Below are positions 50,030 to 62,192 of a stretch of 64,000 bases of DNA, in pieces. Origin of the DNA: Paramecium pentaurelia (lineage: Eukaryota; Ciliophora; Oligohymenophorea; Peniculida; Parameciidae); contig CAJJDO010000005.1 of assembly GCA_905183005.1 (NCBI GenBank), forward strand, positions 940,243-1,004,242, written 5' to 3'. The position numbers were made by a program, and so were the translations under genes. The stretch's first letter is position 1. Each line of letters starts with the position of its first letter. The notes beneath the pieces are model-generated. The model was given only the letters and a program-made list of their open reading frames with translations. It had not been told where the DNA came from and ran no database searches.

Positions 50030-50604
50030 TGCATAATAAGTATTAACATAATAGATATTTTAACCTAATAAATTATTAAAAAATTTGCTATAATCTATTT
50101 ATTTTTTATTCTATGCTGAAAAGTAAATGTCATAAATAGCTTAAGTTAAATTTATTATTGATCAAAGTTATTTATCCCGCTTTTAAATATTTATTTATTT
50201 CACTTAATGAAAATTATAAATTAGCTTTATAGTAGAAACCCTAGATTGATATCATAAAAATATCAATTTTAAATCATTTATTTTAAAAGGAAATATTATT
50301 TTAAATAGGAAATCTTCGATCCAAAAATAATACGCTCAATTATTTCTCATCAATTTAATTTTCTGTTTTTTCTAGCTATTAGACAAATGAAAACTAGTGA
50401 TTGAAAATTTTGAAAAACCACTTTTTCACTTTTCATCAATCATCATTTGATAAACTTTGGTGTCAAGAAATAGATAATTTATTAATTGTTGTTTATTGGA
50501 ATTCTACAATTTTTAGTTCTAATTTCTTATAAGTTAATTTCTAATTTCTCAAATATTAATTAAAAAAATTTATAAAAATTAATATTATAAAATAATTATT
50601 TTAT
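50030..50604. other. 575-bp convergent intergenic region
   Basis: AT-rich spacer between the stop codons of the TPR gene (plus) and the jacalin-like gene (minus). No open frame or motif was recognised. Confidence 0.4.
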
Positions 50605-51515
50605 TCAATGACGTAAAATTAGCTTAACAATCATCTCTCCTATCATTATTCCTGTTCCAATTTATCTTAAACTAGGGTCGAATCCATTTCTTTGGGGGTT
50701 TCGATTATAATTGGGTCCATAACTGAATTATTATTATTGTGGTCTCCTCTCAACATTCACCTATTAAAAGTCAAATTCTGAATATTCTATTTTTTTAATT
50801 TCATTTGATTGTGATATTTACTCTTTATTAGTTGATTAATAATCGATTATTTCCGAAGCATTTTCAACTGATTAGTCTGATAATTCTGATAAATTTAAGG
50901 TGTTCTAATCTGATTATTCTCTATTTTAAGTATTTTCTTCAAGGATATTTGGATAAAGTATATCAAATAAAGGGCTAAGCTAAATATTTGTTTGTAATAA
51001 TTACATTGTGAAATACATAATCTTTTGGAAGCTTTAGTACTTGAAAATTTAGTGATTCTATTGATCCTTATCTAAAAATACCACTACAACCAGAGAAAGT
51101 ATAACCCATAAACATGTAATTAAATTTAGTTCCTTTATCGATTCCAAATATTTCTTATTTTCCAGAGTATGTGATAATGCCAAGTTAATTTAGTTAATCA
51201 TCATCACAATATCCAAAAATGACCTAGATATAATCATCTATTATTTATTGATTAGTAAAAAATACTTGATGGAATTTTAAATTCATATAAGGCTGAATAC
51301 TTTTGATTTTAAGAAGTATCTGTAAAGATAATCTTTCTTCCATTTGCTTTATTTTAATAGATAATTCCTATTCCGCAAATTTTATTATTTGATAGATAAA
51401 TTTTGAATCCTGCTATTTTAAAGTCACCATTCTTTATCTTAAGTTTATCATCAAATCTCTTTGAGCTATAACAACCAACTCCTAAAGATATTTGGGAAGG
51501 AACTTTTTTTAACAT
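50605..51515 (-). CDS. Possible jacalin-like lectin-domain protein, 285 aa
   Basis: Two introns (28 and 25 nt) give an exact frame. Residues ~10-180 are beta-rich, with Gly-turn motifs such as IKIYLSNNKICGIGIIYQ-type, VIFGYCDDDQLNQLGIITYS, GKQEIFG and FMGYTFSGCSGIF, and end SLNFQVLKLP. The pattern (G...GIKIY...I.GIQVIY...GY.DD.QI..LGI.T..G) resembles the jacalin/DM9-like beta-prism lectins common in ciliates; the assignment is tentative. The C-terminal ~100 residues are Ser/Gln/Asn rich and end in a small basic helix. Confidence 0.65.
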
Positions 51516-54198
51516 ATTAATTAAATATATTCTATATTTGATATCATAAATTATATCAATTTATATTCTATATAATTTATAAATTTGCCTTTTTTTTGTG
51601 GATAAATGTAGTCCATTAGTGGATAAAATTATCAAACAAAGTGAGATATCTTTTGCCTCTTTCTTAGATTTGTAAATTTTATTCTTATTTTATCCAACCA
51701 TAATTGTTAATAAATATGTTGAAAATTTCACCATTTAGACTAAGGTTTATTAATTGATATTCTTAGTTTCATTAAGGCTAAAATTATCTCTTGTGAATCT
51801 CCACCTGTAAAGTACAATCAAGATTTTTCCACTAACGTAAGGTTGCTTTAATTGCAGTTTATAAGAGAAAATAACAAATCAATTAGACATAAGGGTAGAT
51901 TGCATATCAGATTTTTAGGCTACATTTTTGCCATCTGGACAATTTCTTATATTAAAATAATCCTGGTGAAAATATCCAATATCCCCAAAAAAAAATTACT
52001 TTTACCTATGATTAAATTAATACATAATATAGTAATAAAAATTGACATCTTTATATTTATTATAATTAGTTCATCCTCAACCAAAATATATATGTCTTGT
52101 TTAAGGACTGTTTGAAAAAAATAAAAATAATCATAGTTTTGTGATATATTTTGATTATAAATTAAAAATAAATAATTAGAAAATATAAGGGTAAAGAAAG
52201 AAATGAAGATTAAAAGTGGCAAACAAAGCCAAAATAACTATTAAAAATGACTTTTTGTATCTTATCTATGGCAAAAATTAACTTAAATTCAATAGAACTT
52301 TTAATGATATCATTCCACTAACAATAAATGGTTTGATGCATATTTATGATGTTGATGTAGTAATAATAGATGCATAAAAATTGATGTAGTAGTTATGACA
52401 TTTAAACTACATCAAAACTTCTCAAATTAAAATAATTCCATAATAATCTAAAAAATAATAACGTAAACGCAAGCCATTATTAACATATTATTCTTGAATA
52501 ATGAACTAGAATGTCAAATATATCTTTTATAGTGGCTAAAATTATTTTAAAATATAATAAGTAATCAAGTGATTAAGTCAATATTTATATAGGATTACTT
52601 ATAGCTTTAATAATATTGTATACTTTTATTATTGTTTTAAATTCAAAGATGAAAATAAAAGTATCTTTAAATAATGAGTTGTCATTTTGATTAAAATAGC
52701 AAATTGGAATGTTATTAAAGCTTTTAGAAAGTCATTATTGTTTTATTTAATGGCACTTTACTCTTGATTGAAATATGTATTTAAATTAAAGTCCTAAATA
52801 TATAATTATAATAATAATTTACCATAAACTGATTGGAGTAATAGCAGAAAGATTTTAGTTATTCTTAAAAATAGAGCTACAAATATATTTGTAACTTGCC
52901 CAAATCCTCTTCTGTGACCTGACCTTCATTACATGAAGTTTAATATTATTTACTAATTTAGAATTATCCTCACATATCTAAACACTAACACAACTGTATT
53001 TTATGACAAATAAAATCAGTATAATTAAGAATGAAAATAACAATAGATTCTCCATAAACCTGGTACGTTTTAGTTGTGTTATTTGTTTTTTTTAATAAGT
53101 TATTATGAAATCCAATTAATTCTTAATTTTACCATATATAGGAATGAAAAGGATATCAAAATTGAAATATCATTATAAACTCAAATTCAATTGATCATCT
53201 AGATAAAATTGATATCATTAAAGCTATTTTATGTAGTAAATTTAAATATAAAATTTACATCTTCATCTTATGACAATAATGAATATCATTTTAGATGGTT
53301 TTCGTTAACCATTGACAGTAAAGTTGTTAATACATATTGTTGTAACCCTTAATAAAATACAAATTGACATTCCTGAGGAAGGATATTTACATTCTTCTTT
53401 TGTCATTAAATGATAGTAAATTAATATAAAATATCAAGCATAAAAGGCAATTAAGTTATAAAAAAATAATAAGGAACAACAGGAAAGTATTCCATATAGA
53501 AAAATGATCCGAAACGCTGAAAGCAATAAAAAGATTATAGAAAACTTCAACTTTAGGGTTGATCAATAAAACTATAAACTGTAAAGATAGGATTGAGTAA
53601 TAAAAATAAATAAAATAAATAAAACAAATAAATTTTTATTGCTTTTTTTATAGTATTGTTAAACTGCAATTAGTTTTAAATTTGACAGTAATATTTCGGG
53701 TTAATATAGTTTGTTTCGGATTTAGAAAAATGTGAATTTTAATTTATTTGATATATATTAAGAATTATAAAAGATTTTCAACCATAATAGTTAAAGTTTT
53801 ACAAAAAATTAAAATTTTAAGATAATCAATTAATTATAATTTTGAAATCATTAACATAAAAATAAATATTCATAATAATAGATATCATTGATTTCCTGCT
53901 TTTTATTTTAAGTTTGCTCTATAGATTTATTATCAAATTAATTTAATATTTAATCTCATTTTTAAACATGAAAAATTAAATTATCTTTGTATATGTATAA
54001 GAATACTAATCATAGTATCATTTTTTCTTATTCTTCAATTTGCTCAATAGATTTGCTTTAAATAAATAAAAATAAATTTTGGGTTATTTCTAATTGAATT
54101 TAAATAAATTTAAATTTGTCTGGTGGATGAGTTCATAAAAGTGGTATTTTTGTCTTGATATTCATTTTTCGTTAAAATCATCTAGAAGGTAAAAGTGA
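51516..54198. other. 2.7-kb AT-rich region without intact genes
   Basis: Reads on both strands are broken by TGA at short intervals. Minus-strand 51740-51960 has a stretch with few stops (NCPDGKNVAQKSD) but no start or recognised domain. A 10-bp inverted repeat lies at 52381-52415. No intact gene was found. It is probably decaying DNA. Confidence 0.5.
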
Positions 54199-55233
54199 TT
54201 ATACATTATGTTATTGGTTTATAATTTTTTTATTTTTTATTTTAAAAGTATTTTTGACAGTTTCTTTATGGATGTATCATTAAGTCGATAATCAAAAGTA
54301 GTTATATTTTAAAACCTTAATAAAACAATAAAAAAATGTCAAGATAAATAAACAAAGATAAGTTGTATATCCCCGAAAAGGATTATAAATCTTTTCTATT
54401 TATGAACTAAAAATCCCTTTTATTAATAATATCATAATATTCTAAATGATTTAAAAAGAATGACGTTGTGTTAATTTCCTTTTAATTTTCTATAAATAAC
54501 TATTTCACACTTTCTTTTCGCCTCTTCGTTTTGCTCACTCTTATGTCTTTAGATTATAAATTAAATAAAGTATCATTTAAATTTAAATCTATATAAATAT
54601 TAATTGAGAACAGTTTTTATGTCATCTCACTAATTATTCCTTACACTATCTCAACTATAGATTTTTCTAATATTAAAATAAGGGAAGTTCACATAAAACT
54701 TAAATGGAATGAAAACTTTAATAAAACATGAACTTATCAATCTTAAGAAATGAAGATGAAGAGTAGAATCAGATAAGGACATTTTTAACAAAATATTAAA
54801 AATGTATTTGCAATTTTATTTTGATTTTTGTTGATAATAATCAAATTCACTTTTTATTCAACTTTCTAAAAAGCAACTTCCTTTTTATTTCAATAATCTC
54901 TAAGATCAATACCTGATTGATTAATGAATCTCCATTCAGAATTAAAGCTCCTTTAGCTTGAAATATTGTCACTTGGGATATAAAGAGTATAGTGAAGTAA
55001 TTGGAGACTAGAAATATTAAAAATATAAATCCTATCTTCTGGAATAAGACTATTTTTTTGAGTGGAATATTAGATTATATTAAAAGTTATTTGTAATTTT
55101 TATCGGAGGATTTAATTTCTTAAAATTTTCATCTTTAATACTGTTTTATTATCAAATTATTGTGTTCAAGTATTATTCTTCTATATATATAAATGCATAT
55201 ATATATAAATTTATTAAAAAATCTATCTATTTT
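54199..55233 (+). repeat. Direct repeat copy 1 (1035 bp), abuts single N at 55234
   Basis: Noncoding AT-rich block reproduced at 55235-56269 with no difference that I could see. It ends at the N. Same signature as the other two N-linked duplications. Confidence 0.85.
54525..54893 (+). repeat. Diverged dispersed repeat, copy A (also within the duplicate at 55561-55929)
   Basis: Roughly 75-80 percent identical, by eye, to 63690-64000. The best stretch is around 54580-54640 (GTATCATTTAA...TTAAATCT...ATAAAT...TTAATT). It is noncoding, with no terminal repeats found. The second copy runs off the window. Confidence 0.6.
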
Positions 55234-55234
55234 N

Positions 55235-56269
55235 TTATACATTATGTTATTGGTTTATAATTTTTTTATTTTTTATTTTAAAAGTATTTTTGACAGTTTC
55301 TTTATGGATGTATCATTAAGTCGATAATCAAAAGTAGTTATATTTTAAAACCTTAATAAAACAATAAAAAAATGTCAAGATAAATAAACAAAGATAAGTT
55401 GTATATCCCCGAAAAGGATTATAAATCTTTTCTATTTATGAACTAAAAATCCCTTTTATTAATAATATCATAATATTCTAAATGATTTAAAAAGAATGAC
55501 GTTGTGTTAATTTCCTTTTAATTTTCTATAAATAACTATTTCACACTTTCTTTTCGCCTCTTCGTTTTGCTCACTCTTATGTCTTTAGATTATAAATTAA
55601 ATAAAGTATCATTTAAATTTAAATCTATATAAATATTAATTGAGAACAGTTTTTATGTCATCTCACTAATTATTCCTTACACTATCTCAACTATAGATTT
55701 TTCTAATATTAAAATAAGGGAAGTTCACATAAAACTTAAATGGAATGAAAACTTTAATAAAACATGAACTTATCAATCTTAAGAAATGAAGATGAAGAGT
55801 AGAATCAGATAAGGACATTTTTAACAAAATATTAAAAATGTATTTGCAATTTTATTTTGATTTTTGTTGATAATAATCAAATTCACTTTTTATTCAACTT
55901 TCTAAAAAGCAACTTCCTTTTTATTTCAATAATCTCTAAGATCAATACCTGATTGATTAATGAATCTCCATTCAGAATTAAAGCTCCTTTAGCTTGAAAT
56001 ATTGTCACTTGGGATATAAAGAGTATAGTGAAGTAATTGGAGACTAGAAATATTAAAAATATAAATCCTATCTTCTGGAATAAGACTATTTTTTTGAGTG
56101 GAATATTAGATTATATTAAAAGTTATTTGTAATTTTTATCGGAGGATTTAATTTCTTAAAATTTTCATCTTTAATACTGTTTTATTATCAAATTATTGTG
56201 TTCAAGTATTATTCTTCTATATATATAAATGCATATATATATAAATTTATTAAAAAATCTATCTATTTT
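55235..56269 (+). repeat. Direct repeat copy 2 (1035 bp)
   Basis: Second copy of 54199-55233, offset 1036 bp. Unique sequence resumes at 56270. Confidence 0.85.
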
Positions 56270-58084
56270 ATTATTCGCTTGAACATTAAATTTATTATTT
56301 TAAAACTTACCTTAAAAAATAATTATTATAATAAATTATTATCTCTGCTCATTCTTGTAAATAATCATTCCATGCTATTGCTACGTTGTTGTCATTTTTA
56401 AATTAATTATTAATTTTTATAATTTTGAACCTTAAGCTGCATGTATAGTCTTAGCTAATCCGAAATTTATTTTTATTTAATGAATATAAACAATTAAATG
56501 ATCTGGAATTTTATTTATTAAAACTATTAATTTTTTAAGAAATGTGTCATTACAAATTTTTATTAATAATATCAATATAGTATAATTTGATTATTATTCT
56601 TTTACAATCAATAGAACATTTTTAATTATTACATCTTCTAATTTCTTTTGCAAAAAATAAATAAATATAAATTAATTTCTAATTAATCAACTAATTTACA
56701 ATTCACAAATCAATCCTTATTTATTTATATTCATTTTTTTAATAAATTTTTTTTGATTTAATTTTAGTTTTTGAATCACTACATTTTCAATTAATATAAT
56801 TAGTATCATATAGGTTGATTATTTTGCTAATGGAACTGTAATTTTATTTTTTTAGATACATTTTTTCAAAAATTAATTTCACATAAATAATTTATCTGAT
56901 TTAATGATCTAATTTCTTTAACTAATTATTTTATTCATTAACTTCAAATATTATTTCTTATAAATTATTTTGTTTCTGTACTCTTAGTTATAATTATGAA
57001 TTTACTGATCCTATTATTTGGTTGAAAATCTCTATCAAAATGCATATCAGTTACTTTTGCAAATTATCCTTTTATAATACTTTGTTATTTTCAATATTTC
57101 TTCTAATTACTATTTCAGAATTTTTTAATAAAGTTATATCAGAAATTATGCAAGTTAAAACACCGGAACTTGTCAAATCTGATCTTTATCATTTAAATCA
57201 GGTAATTCTCACTAAAACCTTCCTCTGATACAACTGATTTGTGATATTTTTGATGAAATAAGTCTTTGGGTTACTATTGATGATCCATACAACTCTATAG
57301 TTGACATCCCATATAAATTAAACATTTATAGGATCTCCTGCGTTTCCTTTTAAAGTGAATTCATCTAAATGATTACTAGATTACTTTAAAATTTTTAAAT
57401 GGAAAAAATTGCTTCATTTGATTATTAAAACAGAGAATAAATTCTTCTACAATCACAGTATTTGTGATTTCTGTCTTCCAAAGGGCATGTATAGACTTAT
57501 CTTAGATTCTCATAAATTTATTTATGAAAGGCTTTTCATTTATTCGATTTTAAAAAAACTGGCTAAAAACTCATAACTTCTCAATCTAATTCTATCTGCT
57601 TAAATTTAATGAATAATCATTAGAGATTTTTGCATAATTTAATTTTTTTTTGATTTTTTTTTTGGCTAACCATTTTCAACCACCTTTTATTGTTTCATTT
57701 CAGCTTTTTACATCTAAATCTTTATTCTAATTCCTATCATCTTAGAAACATTTTTATAAATTTGACTATCTAGCGTACTTAAGCAAAGAATTATCATTAA
57801 AGTACTGCTTGGTAGGCTTTCATCAAAGAGATCAGCTAGGGGTTCTAAAGGGAAGCCAGATGAATATTATTCTTCCATCTCACTAAGTGAAGAGATCAGA
57901 TAGCTTTAGCATTGTTGTAAACTGTAATCCAAAAAGGTTACAAACGTACCTACCTGCTTTACTTATTTCAGTCAAAACCCCTTGAATAAGCTCATGTTTA
58001 GCATATTTCGGTGCATCTGATTATTTACAAACTAAGTACATCTTATATCAGGAGATTTTTATAAATATTTGGCTAAGATTAAAT
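56270..58084. other. 1.8-kb AT-rich region with coding-like fragments, no intact gene
   Basis: Plus-strand pieces near 57140-57200 (MQVKTPELVKSDLYHLNQ) and 57260-57460 (LWVTIDDPYNSIVDIPYKLN) look coding-like. They cannot be joined into a gene. Nothing else was recognised; these are possibly relics. Confidence 0.4.
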
Positions 58085-59345
58085 TTGTTATAAAATAAGA
58101 AAAATTTTAGAAATTTTCATATTCCAAACTCTGACTTCTTCTTCTGATTCTCTTGAAATAATTCTTTAACAATTCGATGTAAAAGTTTATGATGTACGCC
58201 CATATATATGGGCATCATTAATTACAGATAGCAATGTACCTGATTATGGTAAAAGGTTGAATTTTCCCATTTCTCCAAACACTTAAAATAATTTTACCAT
58301 CATTCATATTGACATTTGCCCAACATTATAGATTTGGAACTTATATTCTAAGCGATTCTACCTATTCTTAGCATTCCAAACTCTGATATCATTTAAAGAA
58401 CTAGTAGCAAATACATCAGAATAACTATGAAGAAAAGCAACATCATTAATCCTTTCCTAATGACAGGTATTTCTTAATTCTGGTATTAATTTCTCAGTGT
58501 CCAACAAATATATGCTACTTTGAATTGATCCTGTGAAAAAATGAGTCTAATCATTTGTAAATGATCTAGATTTCACACCTCCAAGTAATTCACAACTTGC
58601 TACAATTTATATTGTTTGAAAAGACACTTTTGTTATCAAACCATCTTTTGCTCTAACAATTATATATCCACTTTACAATAATCCTAAACAATTAATTCTT
58701 TTTGAAAATAGCTACTTGACATGAGTCATCTTTTATATATAGCCATATCCATTTAAATTCAAATACATCACATCACCAGTCATTGTTCCAAAATAATAAA
58801 ATGTATAATTTTTATTAATTGCAACAAAATTAAAGTTCTTTTGGCACTTCCAAAATAAATATCAATGGATTAAATTTTTGTATATCCATACATAATAACT
58901 TTATATTTTATTTGTCTATTGCTAAAATTTAAACTCCAGTATTCAAAACTGCAATCATCTTTTCATATGATTAATTGTAAACTAGAATTAATTAATAGAA
59001 TCTCTATTTTGAATCCATATAAAGACTCCTCTGCCCTAATGTTCCAATTAAAATCATCCTTCTATCTTTGAAATCCCTATTATTTCAGCTTGGAACACAA
59101 TATATTTTTTCTATCCAGAAACAATATTATCTCCAGTTCGAGAAACTATTATTACAGAGATCTAATTATCATGTCCTCTAATTTAATATACCACTTTTCC
59201 ATACCTTTAAAAAGTTTGTTGTTTTGTAATTCTATGTCTAACTACTAAAGTAGAACCTAATGGATAAAGAATATGCTTTGAACTATTAAATTTCATCATA
59301 CCCATTATCTGGATATAAAACTAACCCTTGAATTATTTTCTCTAT
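58085..59345 (-). pseudogene. Decayed CFAP52 (FAP52/WDR16-like) ciliary WD40 gene
   Basis: Minus-strand fragments follow the order of the axonemal WD40 protein CFAP52: QGLVLYPDN, HILYPLGSTLVV, IRGHDNQISVIIVSRTGDNI, DFKDRRMIL, TMTGDVMYLNL and SCELLGGVKSRSF. They continue with HFFTGSIQSSIYLLDTEKL, PELRNTCHQERINDVAF, SDVFATSSLNDIRVWNAK, GKIILSVWRNGKIQPF and INDAHIYGRTSQTFTSNCQR. The fragments lie in different frames with deletions (for example the VW before DFKDRR is missing) and stops, and the C-terminal third was not found. CFAP52 is a doublet-microtubule inner protein; an intact copy presumably exists elsewhere. Confidence 0.85.
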
Positions 59346-59918
59346 TAATAGGTAAATTTTTTTTACCTGCAAATTTTATTATTACATAAATCTCAAGTTC
59401 AGATTCAACTTTTTTATTTATTTACAAATATATTTTTTTACTTAAAATTAAAATAGCAGATTTTTATTTATAAATTTTGGACTTATTATGAATTACTATC
59501 CCCATTTAACATGTGGCTGTTCTCTACTTCCATTTTATAAGAAATAAAAAGAATAAATATATGGTTTTTGTAATTGTTAATCTTAGTGCTTTAATTTAAT
59601 TTTTTTTCTAGAAAATATTACAAATTTTGTAAATATGATATTAATCTTTTTAATTAACTTACTTTTTTCAATTAATATTTCAAAAAGGTATAAAGGCAAA
59701 AAAGGAATAAAATAAATAAATTTGAAGAAGACAAAACTAATATAAATTAGTATATGTATATAAAATCAAACCAGATGTAATCTGAAATCAGTTATTTTTA
59801 TCATTTTTTCAATATTAATATTGTAATAAATTGTATATTTATAGTAAATTCTAATAAAAGATAAAATGGATTCATTCAGATTTCAAAAAATCATTCAGTA
59901 TCTAACTTAAAAAAGTAT
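58609..59918 (+). repeat. Direct repeat copy 1 (1310 bp), abuts single N at 59919
   Basis: Block reproduced at 59920-61229 with no difference that I could see. It holds the N-terminal half of the CFAP52 relic plus downstream noncoding DNA. Confidence 0.85.
59346..59918. other. 573-bp noncoding AT-rich spacer
   Basis: Upstream of the CFAP52 relic start; no open frame. It recurs in the second repeat copy at 60657-61229. Nothing was recognised. Confidence 0.4.
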
Positions 59919-59919
59919 N

Positions 59920-60656
59920 ATATTGTTTGAAAAGACACTTTTGTTATCAAACCATCTTTTGCTCTAACAATTATATATCCACTTTACAATAATCCTAAAC
60001 AATTAATTCTTTTTGAAAATAGCTACTTGACATGAGTCATCTTTTATATATAGCCATATCCATTTAAATTCAAATACATCACATCACCAGTCATTGTTCC
60101 AAAATAATAAAATGTATAATTTTTATTAATTGCAACAAAATTAAAGTTCTTTTGGCACTTCCAAAATAAATATCAATGGATTAAATTTTTGTATATCCAT
60201 ACATAATAACTTTATATTTTATTTGTCTATTGCTAAAATTTAAACTCCAGTATTCAAAACTGCAATCATCTTTTCATATGATTAATTGTAAACTAGAATT
60301 AATTAATAGAATCTCTATTTTGAATCCATATAAAGACTCCTCTGCCCTAATGTTCCAATTAAAATCATCCTTCTATCTTTGAAATCCCTATTATTTCAGC
60401 TTGGAACACAATATATTTTTTCTATCCAGAAACAATATTATCTCCAGTTCGAGAAACTATTATTACAGAGATCTAATTATCATGTCCTCTAATTTAATAT
60501 ACCACTTTTCCATACCTTTAAAAAGTTTGTTGTTTTGTAATTCTATGTCTAACTACTAAAGTAGAACCTAATGGATAAAGAATATGCTTTGAACTATTAA
60601 ATTTCATCATACCCATTATCTGGATATAAAACTAACCCTTGAATTATTTTCTCTAT
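59920..60656 (-). pseudogene. Partial copy of the CFAP52 relic (probable assembly duplicate)
   Basis: Exact copy of the N-terminal half of the relic at 58609-59345. It ends abruptly at the N and should be collapsed with it. Confidence 0.8.
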
Positions 60657-61229
60657 TAATAGGTAAATTTTTTTTACCTGCAAATTTTATTATTACATAA
60701 ATCTCAAGTTCAGATTCAACTTTTTTATTTATTTACAAATATATTTTTTTACTTAAAATTAAAATAGCAGATTTTTATTTATAAATTTTGGACTTATTAT
60801 GAATTACTATCCCCATTTAACATGTGGCTGTTCTCTACTTCCATTTTATAAGAAATAAAAAGAATAAATATATGGTTTTTGTAATTGTTAATCTTAGTGC
60901 TTTAATTTAATTTTTTTTCTAGAAAATATTACAAATTTTGTAAATATGATATTAATCTTTTTAATTAACTTACTTTTTTCAATTAATATTTCAAAAAGGT
61001 ATAAAGGCAAAAAAGGAATAAAATAAATAAATTTGAAGAAGACAAAACTAATATAAATTAGTATATGTATATAAAATCAAACCAGATGTAATCTGAAATC
61101 AGTTATTTTTATCATTTTTTCAATATTAATATTGTAATAAATTGTATATTTATAGTAAATTCTAATAAAAGATAAAATGGATTCATTCAGATTTCAAAAA
61201 ATCATTCAGTATCTAACTTAAAAAAGTAT
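59920..61229 (+). repeat. Direct repeat copy 2 (1310 bp)
   Basis: Second copy of 58609-59918, offset 1311 bp. Unique sequence resumes at 61230. Confidence 0.85.
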
Positions 61230-61399
61230 GATTCTGTAGTAATTTAAAGGACATTTCATACAAATAAAATTACTAAAATTATCTTAGCAATTTAAACAAT
61301 CGCTACTACAATATTTTTTACATAATTGAATTGATGCTACTTAATATCCATTTTTACATTTAATTATAAACTCATGTAATAATTCTGGAGTGTACGAAA

Positions 61400-62192
61400 A
61401 ATACTATTAATCAGGTAAAAATTAAAGCAATTGAACATATCCATCTGCCTCAAAAAGTCTCCTTAAATTACTTGAATATTTTCTTCCGACTCAAAAGAAT
61501 CTTAACTTTTTATACAATACCCTGTAATCACTGAACTAACATATCCTAAATTACAAAGTACACATTATAACTTTGATTTAAGAGAAAAGACATATTATAA
61601 ACAATTAGAGTAATATTTCTAACAATTTATTATTTGCAATACTAAAATCAGTTTCAGAAGATAATGTACAAATTTCAATACCTTCTAAATTGATAAATGA
61701 TCTTAAACAAGTTTCAATTTACGACTATTATTATAAGCATTCTTCAACCAAAAAGTCAAAAATGAATCCGCCCTCGCAAATTGCACAACCAATTTTATAG
61801 ATGAAATGCTGAGTTCATACTTCTAAGATAGATAATAAATTTATACTAAGTGGATCTAATGCACTAAATAAATTGGTTGAAATGAAGGTGGATCAAACAA
61901 GCTAAATTTTGAAAATATAAGAATTGAAAATACTAATTTATTTGGGGGTAATTTTGCTAAATGCAATTTATCTAAATCTTAATTTAAGAATGTGAATATC
62001 AATGGAATTAATTTAAATGCTTAATTATTTGGATGTAACTGGCAATAATTAAAAATAAACGATTTGTATTAATTGGATGGTCATACTAGTACTGTCTGGT
62101 CAGTCTGCTTCTCTCCTGATGGAAATACATTAGCTTCTGGTAGTAGTGATAAGTCTATCCGTCTATGGGAAATCAAAAACAAGTATTGTTGA
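61400..62192 (+). pseudogene. Truncated pentapeptide-repeat/WD40 gene
   Basis: The 3' part reads NTNLFGGNFAKCNLSKSQFK (pentapeptide-like N/L-x-x repeats), then FGCNWQQLKINDLYQLDGHT, VWSVCFSPDGNTLASGSSDK and SIRLWEIKNKYC followed by TGA. This is the standard junction of the large Paramecium pentapeptide-WD40 family, but only one WD repeat remains of the usual several. Upstream, the coding-like segment (SNNLLFAILKSVSEDNVQIS) is shifted in frame relative to the rest and an in-frame TGA follows KQIG. The 5' boundary is approximate. Confidence 0.75.

Noticed and set aside
51852..52222. Overlapping open frames on both strands, the minus one with a signal-peptide-like start
   Set aside because: Both are Ile/Phe/Lys-rich, expected by chance in such AT-rich DNA, and neither extends into a gene with ciliate splicing.
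52381..52415. 10-bp inverted repeat (TTGATGTAGT...ACTACATCAA)
   Set aside because: Short and isolated; no terminator or RNA gene context, and such hairpins are expected by chance here.
53900..54090. Two similar stretches with TTTGCTC(A/T)ATAGATTT as a tandem repeat
   Set aside because: The similarity is limited to about 20 bases and is probably chance in AT-rich DNA.
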